64,000 nt of DNA, taken from assembly GCF_019050325.1 (NCBI RefSeq), contig NZ_VOMB01000002.1, positions 310,001 to 374,000 of the forward strand, given 5' to 3'. This document shows positions 1-8,103 of this stretch, piece by piece; the first letter of the stretch is position 1, and the number at the start of each line of letters is the position of its first letter. Under the pieces are notes generated by a model that had not been told where the DNA came from, did not search any database, and worked only from the letters and a program-made list of their open reading frames with translations. The stretch comes from [Mycobacterium] fortunisiensis. GTDB lineage: Bacteria; Actinomycetota; Actinomycetes; Mycobacteriales; Mycobacteriaceae. A program made the translations under genes and the position numbers.

Positions 1-461
1 TCCGCCTCGATCCGGATCACCCCGGTGGTGAACCGCACCGCTTTGGGTGTGCGGGCGGACTTGAACCGGGGAAACCCGACCGCCTGACCGGCACGCCGAC
101 CCTGCCGCGACGACGACCAGGCGTCCAACCCGCGGGCCAGCCCGTCCAGGCCGGTGTTGTAGGCCTCCTTGGAATTCTCGGCCCACCACGGCGCCGCGGT
201 GTGCTTGCGCTGATTCCACACCTTGCGCAGCGCCGGCAACGACCACCCCAACACCGGCGTCAACTCTGCTTCAGGCACACCGTAGCTGCGCTCGGCGGCC
301 CGCTGATCGGCCACCGCCTTCACCAACGCCAACATGTGATTGTGCGCGAAACGCGCCGCACCAGCATGAGACACCAACCCGCGCAACTGTGTTGGTGTCG
401 GATCCAACGCAAACCGATACGCCTGCGCCGTCCAACCCGCCGGAATCTCGAACCTAGCCAC
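1..461 (-). CDS. tnpB: IS607-type TnpB RNA-guided nuclease, N-terminal part (runs off the window)
   Basis: The first 153 codons are visible. Reading from GTG at 461, the protein begins with the typical TnpB N-terminus: a YRFALDPTPTQ segment, SHAGAARFAHNHML, then WWAENSKEAYNTGLDGLARG, VGFPRFKS and VRFTTGVIR. This is the helix-turn-helix/WED part. The RuvC catalytic residues and the zinc finger lie outside the window. The start overlaps the end of tnpA by 8 bases, as usual in IS607 elements; a TTG at 467 is an alternative start. TnpB proteins of this class cut DNA guided by an omega RNA from the element's far end, which is also outside the window. No stop or frameshift is seen in the visible part. 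Confidence 0.85.
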   Translation of the reverse strand, partial: MARFEIPAGWTAQAYRFALDPTPTQLRGLVSHAGAARFAHNHMLALVKAVADQRAAERSYGVPEAELTPVLGWSLPALRKVWNQRKHTAAPWWAENSKEAYNTGLDGLARGLDAWSSSRQGRRAGQAVGFPRFKSARTPKAVRFTTGVIRIEA

Positions 462-1056
462 CAGCAACCACCTCGGCCTGTTTGGTGGCGGTCACTGCTC
501 GCATCGCCCGGTTGCGCGCACCACCGCGCCCATACAGGCGCGCACACATCGAGATCAGCACCCCGATCATGTCGCGCACCAGATCATCGACAGTCTCGCC
601 CGCATCGGCAACGATGATCCTGCGGCCCTGGGCGCACAACACGGCTTCGAGATGCCCCACTCCCAAGCACGCCAACCGGCCCCGATGCTCCACGACCACC
701 ACCCAAGCAGACGGGTCCGACAAAATCCTGCGCAACTTCGGCCGCTTGCCGTTCAAGCCTGACCCGACCTCGGTTACGACTTCGCCGACCACATGTCCAT
801 TCGAGGTAGCCCAGTCCGCCAACCGTGCAACCCGCCGGTCCAGATCCTGCCGTTAATCATGTGAGGACACCCGCGCATAGACAACTGTGCGACCAGATTG
901 CCCAGACTCTGGCGCATCGACCCAGATCGTCCCCAACTCCAAGCGGCGAGCAGGCACCGGCATCCGGTCCTCACGAAACCACCGGTACGCCGTCTGCGGA
1001 CGCACACCATTCGCACGCGCCCACTCAGACAACTTCACACACTCAATCAAACACAC
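454..1056 (-). pseudogene. tnpA: IS607-type serine recombinase, interrupted by an in-frame stop
   Basis: From GTG at 1056 the frame encodes a MerR-like helix-turn-helix (residues about 8-40, VKLSEWARANGVRPQTAYRW) and then the start of a serine recombinase domain, VVYARVSSHD. Next comes a TAA stop at 853-855. The same frame continues at once with RQDLDRRVARLADWATSNGH, VVVVEHRGRLACLGVGHLEA and on to a TAG at 454. Family members have a glutamine (SSHDQR) where the stop lies, so one C-to-T change of CAA to TAA explains it. Both halves are in the same frame, so this is a nonsense mutation and not a frameshift. The product would be a 67-residue fragment lacking most of the catalytic domain. Confidence 0.88.
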
Positions 1057-1106
1057 ATTCGATCACATTTGCTCACACCACACCGAACAGTTCGCAACCC
1101 CGCAAT

Positions 1107-2519
1107 TCACATGCCGATGAGCGACTCGATCCAGCCGCGCGCGAAGTACAGGATGAAGCCGGCGGCCACGATCCACAGCAGCGGACTGACTTCGCGGGCC
1201 TTCCCGGCGGCCGAGCGCAGCACGGCCCAGGCCACGAAGCCGACGCCGATGCCGTTGGCGATGGAGTAGCTGAAGGCCATGGTGGCCACGGTAAGCACCA
1301 CGGGCAGGGCCACCGAGAACTCCGAGAGGTCGATGTGGCGTAGCTGCGAGACCATCATCGCGCCGACGATCACCAACGCCGCGGCAGCCACCTCGGTGGG
1401 CACGATCGAGGCTAGCGGCGCGACGAACATCGCGGCCAGGAACAGCAGCCCGGTGATCAGGTTGGCGAACCCGGTGCGTGCACCTTCCTCGATACCGGCG
1501 CCGGATTCGATGAAGACCGTGTTCGACGACGCCGACGACGATCCGCCGACGACCGCGCCGGCACCTTCGACGATCAGGGCTGATTTCAGGCGGGGGAAGT
1601 TGCCCTGGGCATCGGACAACCCGGCCTCCCGTGACAGCCCGGTCATGGTGCCCATGGCGTCGAAGAAGTTGGCGAACACCAGGGTGAAGACCAGCATGAT
1701 GGCGGCCAGCACCCCGATCCGGCTGAAGCTGCCCATGCTGACCTCGCCGACCAGCGACAGATCGGGCAGCGCGAACGGCGAGCCCGACAGTGTCGGCACC
1801 GACAGGCCCCACCCGCCGGGCTTGTCCTGTGCGGACCCGAGGTGCCAGATGGCCTCGACGATCACCGCGACGACGCTGCCGGCCACCAGCCCGATGAGGA
1901 TGCCGCCGCGCACTTTTCGGGCCACCAGGATCCCGGTGAGCAGCAGGGTGAAGACGAAGACGACGGTGGGCACGGTGTTGATCGAGCCGACACCGCCGGT
2001 GCCGAGCCCGACCGGAGGCGAGGGCAAGCCGGTCGAGCCGACGAATCCCGCGTCGATCAGGCCGATGAACAGAATGAACAGCCCGATGCCCGCGGTGATC
2101 GCCAGCTTGAGTTGCATCGGCACGGCGTCGAACACCAGGCGGCGAAATCCGCTGGCCGCCAGTGCCACGATGATCAGGCCGTCGATGACCACCAGGCCCA
2201 TGGCCTCGGGCCAGGTGAGGGTGCCCACCACGGTGGTGGCCAGAAACGAGTTGATGCCCAGCCCCGCGGCGAACGCAAACGGCAGACGCGCGATGACCCC
2301 GAACAGGATTGTCATCGCGCCGGCGGCCAGACAGGTGGTGGCCGAGACCTGGGCGAACTCGAGCTTGTTGCCGTCGACGTCGGCCGAGGCCGACAGCACA
2401 ACCGGATTCAGCACGATGATGTAGGCCATCGCGATGAAGGTGACTACGCCACCGCGGATCTCGGAGGAGACGGACGAGCCACGGGCCGAGATCTCGAAGA
2501 AGCGATCGAGCCGGTTCAT
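1107..2519 (-). CDS. NCS2/AzgA-type purine (hypoxanthine/guanine/adenine) permease
   Basis: A 470-residue polytopic membrane protein of the NCS2 family, AzgA/GhxP branch, which imports purine bases by proton symport. It starts MNRLDRFFEISARGSSVSSE and shows the family hallmarks: an N-terminal helix ending AYIIVLNPVVLS, the LPFAFAAGLGINSFLATTVV segment and a central FANFFDAMGTMTGLSREAGL stretch that forms part of the substrate site. It ends in GWIESLIGM, directly abutting the IS607 element, so the reading frame looks complete and the insertion lies just past the stop. It is divergent from the sigma factor gene. The exact base transported cannot be told from sequence. Confidence 0.85.
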   Translation of the reverse strand: MNRLDRFFEISARGSSVSSEIRGGVVTFIAMAYIIVLNPVVLSASADVDGNKLEFAQVSATTCLAAGAMTILFGVIARLPFAFAAGLGINSFLATTVVGTLTWPEAMGLVVIDGLIIVALAASGFRRLVFDAVPMQLKLAITAGIGLFILFIGLIDAGFVGSTGLPSPPVGLGTGGVGSINTVPTVVFVFTLLLTGILVARKVRGGILIGLVAGSVVAVIVEAIWHLGSAQDKPGGWGLSVPTLSGSPFALPDLSLVGEVSMGSFSRIGVLAAIMLVFTLVFANFFDAMGTMTGLSREAGLSDAQGNFPRLKSALIVEGAGAVVGGSSSASSNTVFIESGAGIEEGARTGFANLITGLLFLAAMFVAPLASIVPTEVAAAALVIVGAMMVSQLRHIDLSEFSVALPVVLTVATMAFSYSIANGIGVGFVAWAVLRSAAGKAREVSPLLWIVAAGFILYFARGWIESLIGM

Positions 2520-2564
2520 AACCGATGAGCCTAAGGTGACGGCGGCCAGGTGTCCGAAAATCGC

Positions 2565-2595
2565 TTGACCTCAAGTTATGTTCAGATGTGATGCT
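2565..2595 (+). promoter_or_regulatory. possible SoxR/MerR-type promoter of the sigma factor gene
   Basis: A TTGACC -35-like hexamer (2565-2570) overlaps CCTCAAGTTA, identical to the left half of the SoxR box (CCTCAAGTTAACTTGAGG). The right half is degenerate; about 14 of 18 positions agree. A weak -10-like GATGCT follows after a long 19-base spacer, the spacing MerR-family activators need. The predicted transcript would begin close to the ATG at 2602. This is a motif match only. Confidence 0.3.
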
Positions 2596-2601
2596 GCAGG
2601 T

Positions 2602-3192
2602 ATGAACGACGACGGACGGGCGGCTCGGTTCGAGCGCGATGCGCTTCCCTTGGTGGACCAGCTCTACGCGGCCGCGCGTCGGTACGCGCGCAACACGGCC
2701 GACGCCGAGGATCTCGTGCAAGAGACAATGACCAAGGCGTACAGCAGTTTTCACACGTACCAGGACGGCACGAACATCCGGGCCTGGCTGTTCCGGATTT
2801 TGAGCAACACCTGGATCAACACCTACCGCACGGCGCAGCGTCGCCCGCAGGAGGTGTTCGCCGACGCACTCTCGGACGCGCAGCTGGCCGACGTGGCCGC
2901 GCGCTTCCCGCTGGGGGTGGTCTCCGCCGAGTTGGCCGCGCTCGAGGCGTTGGGTGACGACGAGGTGCGCCAGGCGATGCGGGCACTGCCGGAATCGCAG
3001 GGCATCGTCGTGTACTACGCCGATGTCGCGGAGTTCCGGTACCGGGAGATCGCCGAGATTCTGCAGATCCCGGTGGGCACGGTGATGTCGCGGCTGCATC
3101 GTGGCCGCCGTGCCCTGCGGTCCCGGCTCGTCGAAATGGCAGTTGCCCGAGGCTATCTCGATCGTCCACCGCGCAACGGCACGGCGGCGTAG
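2602..3192 (+). CDS. ECF RNA polymerase sigma factor, SigH/SigR-like
   Basis: A 196-residue extracytoplasmic-function sigma factor. Region 2 is clear ([20 protein letters not shown], then [19 protein letters not shown]), and so is region 4 ([20 protein letters not shown] followed by [10 protein letters not shown]), which recognises the -35 element. It closely resembles mycobacterial SigH, which controls thiol-oxidation responses. No anti-sigma gene lies beside it; the next gene is mmpS. An upstream ATG at 2578 would add eight residues but lies inside the presumed promoter, so 2602 is preferred, with a CTGCAGG just upstream. Sigma factor identity is sure; the regulon is unknown. Confidence 0.87.
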   Translation: MNDDGRAARFERDALPLVDQLYAAARRYARNTADAEDLVQETMTKAYSSFHTYQDGTNIRAWLFRILSNTWINTYRTAQRRPQEVFADALSDAQLADVAARFPLGVVSAELAALEALGDDEVRQAMRALPESQGIVVYYADVAEFRYREIAEILQIPVGTVMSRLHRGRRALRSRLVEMAVARGYLDRPPRNGTAA

Positions 3193-3312
3193 CGGTCCGG
3201 GGACAGGTCGGGAGTCAGGCTGGATTCTGCGGCAATTCACAGCAGCATCACAGTTTCGAGGCCCACAATGCGCACCTCGACCGGCGGGTGTAAGGTTCTG
3301 TCCCGCTGTACA

Positions 3313-3327
3313 TAGTTATTCGAACTA
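3313..3327. promoter_or_regulatory. short inverted repeat upstream of mmpS, possible operator
   Basis: TAGTT and AACTA form inverted arms around a TTCGAA-containing centre, about 65 bases before the mmpS start. MmpS/MmpL pairs are often repressed by a MarR or TetR protein binding such a site, but no regulator gene is adjacent here. The rest of 3193-3392 shows no gene. Confidence 0.3.
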
Positions 3328-3392
3328 ATTCGTCGGTCGCCCGGAGTGTTGTCCCTTGTGGCGGGTCCAGGGTGAACGCCTGGAGGTATTCG

Positions 3393-3833
3393 GTGAGTCC
3401 TGGTCGGGGTGCTCGGGTGCTGAAACATGCCTGGATTCCGTTGGTTCTGGTGGTGGTCTTGGCGGTGTCGGGCCTCGTGGTCTCCCGGCTGCATCGAATG
3501 TTCGCCTCCGAAGACCTCAACGCCAACGCCGGCGCCGGCATCGAGATCGTCCAGTTCAACCCGAAAATCCTGGTGTACGACGTGTACGGTCCGCCCGGGA
3601 GCACCGCCCAGATCAGCTATTTCGATCCGGACGCCAAGGTGCACCACGTCGACGCCACCCTGCCGTGGTCGATCCGGCTGGAAACCACCCTGCCGACCGT
3701 CAGCGCCAATCTCATGGCACTCGGCGACGGAGATCAGATCGGCTGCCGCGTCACGGTGAACGACATTGTCCGTGAGGAGAAAACCGCCAACGGGGCCAAA
3801 CCCCAGACGTACTGCCTGGTGAAGTCCGCATGA
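3393..3833 (+). CDS. MmpS-family membrane accessory protein
   Basis: A 146-residue MmpS protein, the periplasmic partner of MmpL transporters. It has an N-terminal membrane helix (WIPLVLVVVLAVSGLVVSRL) and an extracytoplasmic domain with the family features VQFNPKILVYDVYGPPGSTA, SYFDPDAKVHHV, LPWS and a closing cysteine pair (IGCRVTVND and TYCLVKS). GTG at 3393 is chosen because GGAGG lies six bases upstream; an in-frame GTG at 3372 is the alternative. The stop overlaps the mmpL start (ATGA), so the two are translationally coupled. MmpS4/5 relatives act in siderophore and azole export; which applies here is not resolved. Confidence 0.88.
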   Translation: MSPGRGARVLKHAWIPLVLVVVLAVSGLVVSRLHRMFASEDLNANAGAGIEIVQFNPKILVYDVYGPPGSTAQISYFDPDAKVHHVDATLPWSIRLETTLPTVSANLMALGDGDQIGCRVTVNDIVREEKTANGAKPQTYCLVKSA

Positions 3834-6721
3834 CGAATTCCGCACCCGCACATCCCAAACGCCCGTTGTTCGCCCACAGTCTGCGCATCCTCGCGGTGCC
3901 GGTGATCCTGTTCTGGATCGCCTTCGCCGTCGTGGTCAACGTGATCGCGCCACAACTCGAGATCGTCGGTGAGTTGCACTCCGCGCCGATGGCGCCGGCC
4001 GACGCGCCGTCGATGATCGCGATGAAACGCATGGGGGCGAACTTCACGGAGTTCGATTCCAACAGCACCGTGATGATCGTCGTCGAGGGCGACCGGGCGC
4101 TCGGCCCTGACGCGCACCACTACTACGACGAGCTGATCCGCAAGCTGCGCGACGACCCCGCGCACATCCAGCACATCCAGGACTTCTGGGGTGACACGCT
4201 GACCGCCGCGGGAGCGCAGAGCGCCGACGGCAAAGCCTCCTACGTGATGATCAACCTGGCCGGTGAACAGGGCCAGACGCTGGCCAACGAAGGCGTCGAG
4301 GCGGTACGCAAGGTCATCGAGGAGACGCCGGCGCCGGCCGGGGTGAAGGCCTACGTCGCGGGCCCGGCCGCACTGACCAACGACATGCACGTCATCGGCA
4401 ACGCGAGCCTGGGCAAGATCACGCTGTTCACCCTCATCGCCATCGCCGTGATGTTGCTGATCGTCTACCGATCGATCCGTACCACCCTGATCCAGTTGGT
4501 GCTCACCGGCGTCGGCCTGCTGGCCTCGCGGGGCGTGGTCTCGGTGCTGGCCGTCCATGATGTGTTCGGCCTGACGACCTTTGCCGGCAACATCCTCACC
4601 ATGCTGGCCATCGCGGCCGCCACCGATTACGGCATCTTCCTGTTCGGCCGCTATCGCGAGGCGCGCGGTGCAGGCGAGGACCGCGAAACCGCCTACTACA
4701 CCACGTTCACGTCGGTGTCGCCGGTCATCATCGGCTCGGGGCTGACGATCGCCGGCGCGACCTACTGCCTGAGCTTCGCCCGGCTGCCGTACTTCAGCAC
4801 CATGGGTGCACCGGTGGCGATCGGCATGCTGGTGGTCATCGCGTCCGCGGTCACCATGGGCCCGGCAGTGCTGTTCCTGGGCAGCAAGGTCGGCCTGTAC
4901 GAGGCGAAAAGGCCTGCCAAGGGCCGGTTCTGGTACAAGGTCGGGACCGCCGTGGTGCGCTGGCCGGCCCCGATCCTGGTGGCCAGCTCGTTCGTGGTCC
5001 TCATCGGCGTGGTCGCCGTCCCCGGCTACAAGCCCGCCTACAACGACCGCTGGTATCTGCCGACCGAGGCACCGGTGAACGTCGGATTCGCCGCAGCCGA
5101 CCGGCATTTCACCCAGGCCCGGATGAATCCGGACATCCTCATGGTCGAGGCCGACCACGACATGCGCAATCCGGCCGACATGCTGGTGCTGGACCGGGTG
5201 GCCAAGAACGTGTTGCGGACGCATGGCATCGCGATGGTGCAGAGCATCACCCGTCCGCTGGGAATTCCCATCCAGCACAGCTCCATTCCGTTCCAGACCG
5301 CGATCCAGGGACAGACCAGCAACCTGAACCTGCCGTTCCAGCGCGAGCAACTGGCCGACCAGCTCAGGATGGTCGACGCGACCAACGAATCGATCAGCAT
5401 CCTGGAGCAGCAGTACCAGCTGTCGCTGCAGCAGACCCAACTCACCGAGGACTCCGCGGCCAAGTCGCAGGAGCTGCTCGAGGTCACCAAGAAGATGCGG
5501 GACAACATCGCCGACTTCGACGACCAGTTCCGGCCGCTGCGCAACTACCTGTACTGGGAGCCGCACTGCTTCGACATCCCGATGTGCGCCGCGACGAGGT
5601 CGGTCTTCGATTCGCTCGACGTGATCGATGAGCTGACCGACAAAACCGCCTCGGTTCAGGTCAACACCAACGAATTGGCTGATCTGGCACCGAAATTGAC
5701 CGAACTGCTGCCGCAGACGATCGCCTCGATGAAGACCAGCCGGGATCTGTCGCTGGCGTCGTACAACTCGCAGAAGGCCTTGCTCGACCAGATGGAGGCG
5801 ATGAACGACACCGCCCTGGCGATGGGGCAGAGCTTCGACGAGGCCAAGAACGACGACCTGTTCTACCTGCCGCCCGAAGCATTCACGAACCCCGATTTCG
5901 AGCGCGGTCTGAAGATGTTCCTCTCGCCCGACGGCAAGTCGGCGCGAATGTTCATCACCCATCAGACCGACCCGGCGACACCGGAGGGGATCGCGCGGGT
6001 CGATGACGAGCGCCTCGCCGCGCAGGAGGGCCTGAAGATGTCCTCGCTGTCGAACGCCAAGATCTATCTCGGCGGTGTCGCGGCCACCTACAAGGACATG
6101 AGCGACGGCGCCCGTTACGACCTGATGATCGCGGTGGTGTCGGCGCTGACCCTGATCTTCATGATCATGCTCATCCTGACCCGCAGCGCGGTGGCCGCTC
6201 TGGTCATCGTCGGCACCGCGGCCAGTTCGATCGCGGCATCGTTCGGGATCTCGGTGCTGTTGTGGCAGGACCTGTTCGGCGTCCACGTGCACTGGCTCGT
6301 CATGTTGATGTCGGTGATCATCCTGTTGGCCGTCGGCTCGGACTACAACCTGCTGCTGGTCTCACGCTTCAAGGAGGAGATCCACGCGGGCCTCAAGACC
6401 GGCATCATCCGCTCGATGGGTGGCACCGGTGGGGTGGTGACGTCGGCGGGCATGGTGTTCGCGGCGACCATGGCCGCGATGCTGGGCAGCGACCTGATCG
6501 TGCTGGCCCAGATGGGCTCGACGATCGCCATCGGCCTGCTGCTGGACACCCTGATCGTGCGATCGCTGCTGATGCCGTCGATCGCCACCCTGTTGGGCCG
6601 GTGGTTCTGGTGGCCACAGGTGGTTTACCCCCGTGGGGACAACCACTTTCGCAAGCCGGTGTCGCGACGCCCACCCCGGTCGGACGACGACACGGCTGCC
6701 ATCCCGGTGACCACCGGTTAG
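3830..6721 (+). CDS. MmpL-family RND transporter
   Basis: A 963-residue mycobacterial RND exporter with the usual two halves, each a membrane helix, a large periplasmic loop and a bundle of five further helices. The paired proton-relay motifs are present: TDYGIF near residue 265 and SDYNLLL near residue 838. The second loop carries a long coiled-coil-like stretch (about residues 500-680) rich in glutamine and leucine, typical of the MmpL4/MmpL5 group, which works with MmpS. Those relatives export mycobactin siderophores and efflux azoles or bedaquiline; substrate here is inferred only. Its 3' end overlaps the convergent ABC ATPase gene by four bases. Confidence 0.88.
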   Translation: MTNSAPAHPKRPLFAHSLRILAVPVILFWIAFAVVVNVIAPQLEIVGELHSAPMAPADAPSMIAMKRMGANFTEFDSNSTVMIVVEGDRALGPDAHHYYDELIRKLRDDPAHIQHIQDFWGDTLTAAGAQSADGKASYVMINLAGEQGQTLANEGVEAVRKVIEETPAPAGVKAYVAGPAALTNDMHVIGNASLGKITLFTLIAIAVMLLIVYRSIRTTLIQLVLTGVGLLASRGVVSVLAVHDVFGLTTFAGNILTMLAIAAATDYGIFLFGRYREARGAGEDRETAYYTTFTSVSPVIIGSGLTIAGATYCLSFARLPYFSTMGAPVAIGMLVVIASAVTMGPAVLFLGSKVGLYEAKRPAKGRFWYKVGTAVVRWPAPILVASSFVVLIGVVAVPGYKPAYNDRWYLPTEAPVNVGFAAADRHFTQARMNPDILMVEADHDMRNPADMLVLDRVAKNVLRTHGIAMVQSITRPLGIPIQHSSIPFQTAIQGQTSNLNLPFQREQLADQLRMVDATNESISILEQQYQLSLQQTQLTEDSAAKSQELLEVTKKMRDNIADFDDQFRPLRNYLYWEPHCFDIPMCAATRSVFDSLDVIDELTDKTASVQVNTNELADLAPKLTELLPQTIASMKTSRDLSLASYNSQKALLDQMEAMNDTALAMGQSFDEAKNDDLFYLPPEAFTNPDFERGLKMFLSPDGKSARMFITHQTDPATPEGIARVDDERLAAQEGLKMSSLSNAKIYLGGVAATYKDMSDGARYDLMIAVVSALTLIFMIMLILTRSAVAALVIVGTAASSIAASFGISVLLWQDLFGVHVHWLVMLMSVIILLAVGSDYNLLLVSRFKEEIHAGLKTGIIRSMGGTGGVVTSAGMVFAATMAAMLGSDLIVLAQMGSTIAIGLLLDTLIVRSLLMPSIATLLGRWFWWPQVVYPRGDNHFRKPVSRRPPRSDDDTAAIPVTTG

Positions 6722-8103
6722 CCCACTGTGGGCGGCGGGTTCTCGATGGTGAAGACCCGGTCGGCACGGGCAGCGACCGCGGGAAGGTCGTGGGTGCACA
6801 GCAACACCGCGGCGCGGTGTGTGCGGCGGTGTGTGTCGAGACGTTCGAGTATCCGCTCCGCGGTGCCCGGATCCAGTCCCGTGGTCGGTTCGTCGCACAG
6901 CAGCACCGTGGGATGGGCGAGCAACGCCCGGGCCAGGGCCGCCCTGCGGAGCTGGCCGCCGGAGAGGTCGTCGGGAACCCGCAGGGCCTGTTCGGCGGTG
7001 AGTCCGAGGGAACGCAGTTCGGTGCGGGCCTCGCTGCGGGCCTGGTGACGCGGTAGGCCGCGCAACCGTACGGCGGTGCGCGCCACCTGGTCCAGTACCG
7101 GCCGGGTGCGGTCGAAGGTCTCCCGGGTCTCCTGCCACACGTACTGGACCGCGGCCAACTGTCGACAGCTACGTGACCGCAGCGGCGGATAGTGCTCACC
7201 GTCGACCACGACCGCGCCGGATGTGGGCCGCTCCAGGCCGGCGATGGCGCGGGTCAACGTCGTCTTGCCCGCACCCGATGCGCCGACCACGGCGATGAGT
7301 TCACCGGCCCGGGCGTGAAACGTTGTGTCGCGCAGGAGATCGGAGCCGTCACGCCGCACCGCGACGCCCCTGACCTCCAGCAGCAGATCGCCATGCCGAC
7401 CCTTCTCGGCGAGCGGCCGCGGCGGGGCGGGCGCGGCCCCGGTGGCCCGGAGCCGCCCCTCGTGGACACCCACGACGCGATCGGACAGGTCGGTGGCCAC
7501 CGCATCGTCATGGGTGACGAGCAGGATCGTGCGCCCGCGGCGGCGCAATTCGTCCAGCACGGCCACCAACGCATCGCGGCTCGCCGGGTCGAGGCCGGCG
7601 GTAGGTTCGTCGAGCACAAGCACCTGCGGCTCGACGGCCAGCACCGCGGCAAGTGCCAGGCGCACCCGCTGGCCACCGGAAAACTCGAACGGGTAGCGGC
7701 GATGGCACGCAAGTCCGGCCGGAAAAGCGGCCTGCCGCAACAGCTCGGCCACCCGCTCCCGTTTCCACCGGGCCCGCCCGGACCCGAGTGCGGGCGGATC
7801 ACCGTGCAGGACAGCGAGTTCGCCGAGCGCCGAGCCAATCCGGCGAGCTGGATTCAGTGTCGCCGCCGCGTCCTGTGGCAGATAGCCGATTGTGCCGGGA
7901 CATGCGATGAAACCGTCGACGCGGTGTGTCGGAGGTGAGGTCCCGGCGATGGCGGCGGCGATCGTCGATTTACCCGCGCCAGATGGGCCGACGAGGGTGG
8001 TGATGGTGCCCGCGGGTACGTCGAGATCCACCGCCTCGACCAGGCGATGCGGGCCCACGGTCACCCGAAGGTCGCGGACCACCAGCGCCTGCTGTTCAGT
8101 CAC
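6718..8103 (-). CDS. ABC transporter ATPase with two nucleotide-binding domains (Dpp/Nik type)
   Basis: A 461-residue fusion of two ATPase domains that are separate DppD/DppF- or NikD/NikE-like subunits elsewhere. Domain 1 has Walker A GPSGAGKS, signature FSGGQ and Walker B VLVLDEPTAGLD. Domain 2 has Walker A GASGAGKT, signature LSGGQLRRAALARALL and Walker B VLLCDEPTTGLD. It powers import by the two permeases encoded just upstream. GTG at 8103 is taken as the start, overlapping the end of the second permease by eight bases; an in-frame start at 8151 would lie well inside that gene. It is the last gene of the cobalamin-riboswitch operon. Confidence 0.85.
   Translation of the reverse strand: MTEQQALVVRDLRVTVGPHRLVEAVDLDVPAGTITTLVGPSGAGKSTIAAAIAGTSPPTHRVDGFIACPGTIGYLPQDAAATLNPARRIGSALGELAVLHGDPPALGSGRARWKRERVAELLRQAAFPAGLACHRRYPFEFSGGQRVRLALAAVLAVEPQVLVLDEPTAGLDPASRDALVAVLDELRRRGRTILLVTHDDAVATDLSDRVVGVHEGRLRATGAAPAPPRPLAEKGRHGDLLLEVRGVAVRRDGSDLLRDTTFHARAGELIAVVGASGAGKTTLTRAIAGLERPTSGAVVVDGEHYPPLRSRSCRQLAAVQYVWQETRETFDRTRPVLDQVARTAVRLRGLPRHQARSEARTELRSLGLTAEQALRVPDDLSGGQLRRAALARALLAHPTVLLCDEPTTGLDPGTAERILERLDTHRRTHRAAVLLCTHDLPAVAARADRVFTIENPPPTVG

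Larger units (their letters stand above)
1..1106 (-). mobile_element. IS607-family insertion sequence, partial (left part cut by the window edge)
   Basis: Two overlapping minus-strand genes in the order serine recombinase (tnpA) then tnpB are the signature of IS607-family elements. The tnpB end lies beyond base 1. The right end must fall between the tnpA start (1056) and the stop of the purine permease (1107). This short stretch, read on the minus strand, holds several TGTG-containing repeats of the kind recombinases of this family bind. IS607 elements make no target duplication, so the exact junction cannot be fixed from the sequence. The recombinase gene is broken, so this copy is probably not mobile on its own. 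Confidence 0.85.

Noticed and set aside
1063..3240. A 725-codon minus-strand frame spanning the permease and sigma factor region
   Set aside because: Out of frame with the well-supported permease, and antisense to the sigma factor. Arginine-rich shadow sequence.
3734..6292. An 852-codon antisense frame across mmpL
   Set aside because: Shadow of the MmpL frame. The protein it would give is low-complexity, H/R/D/G-rich, and has no motif.
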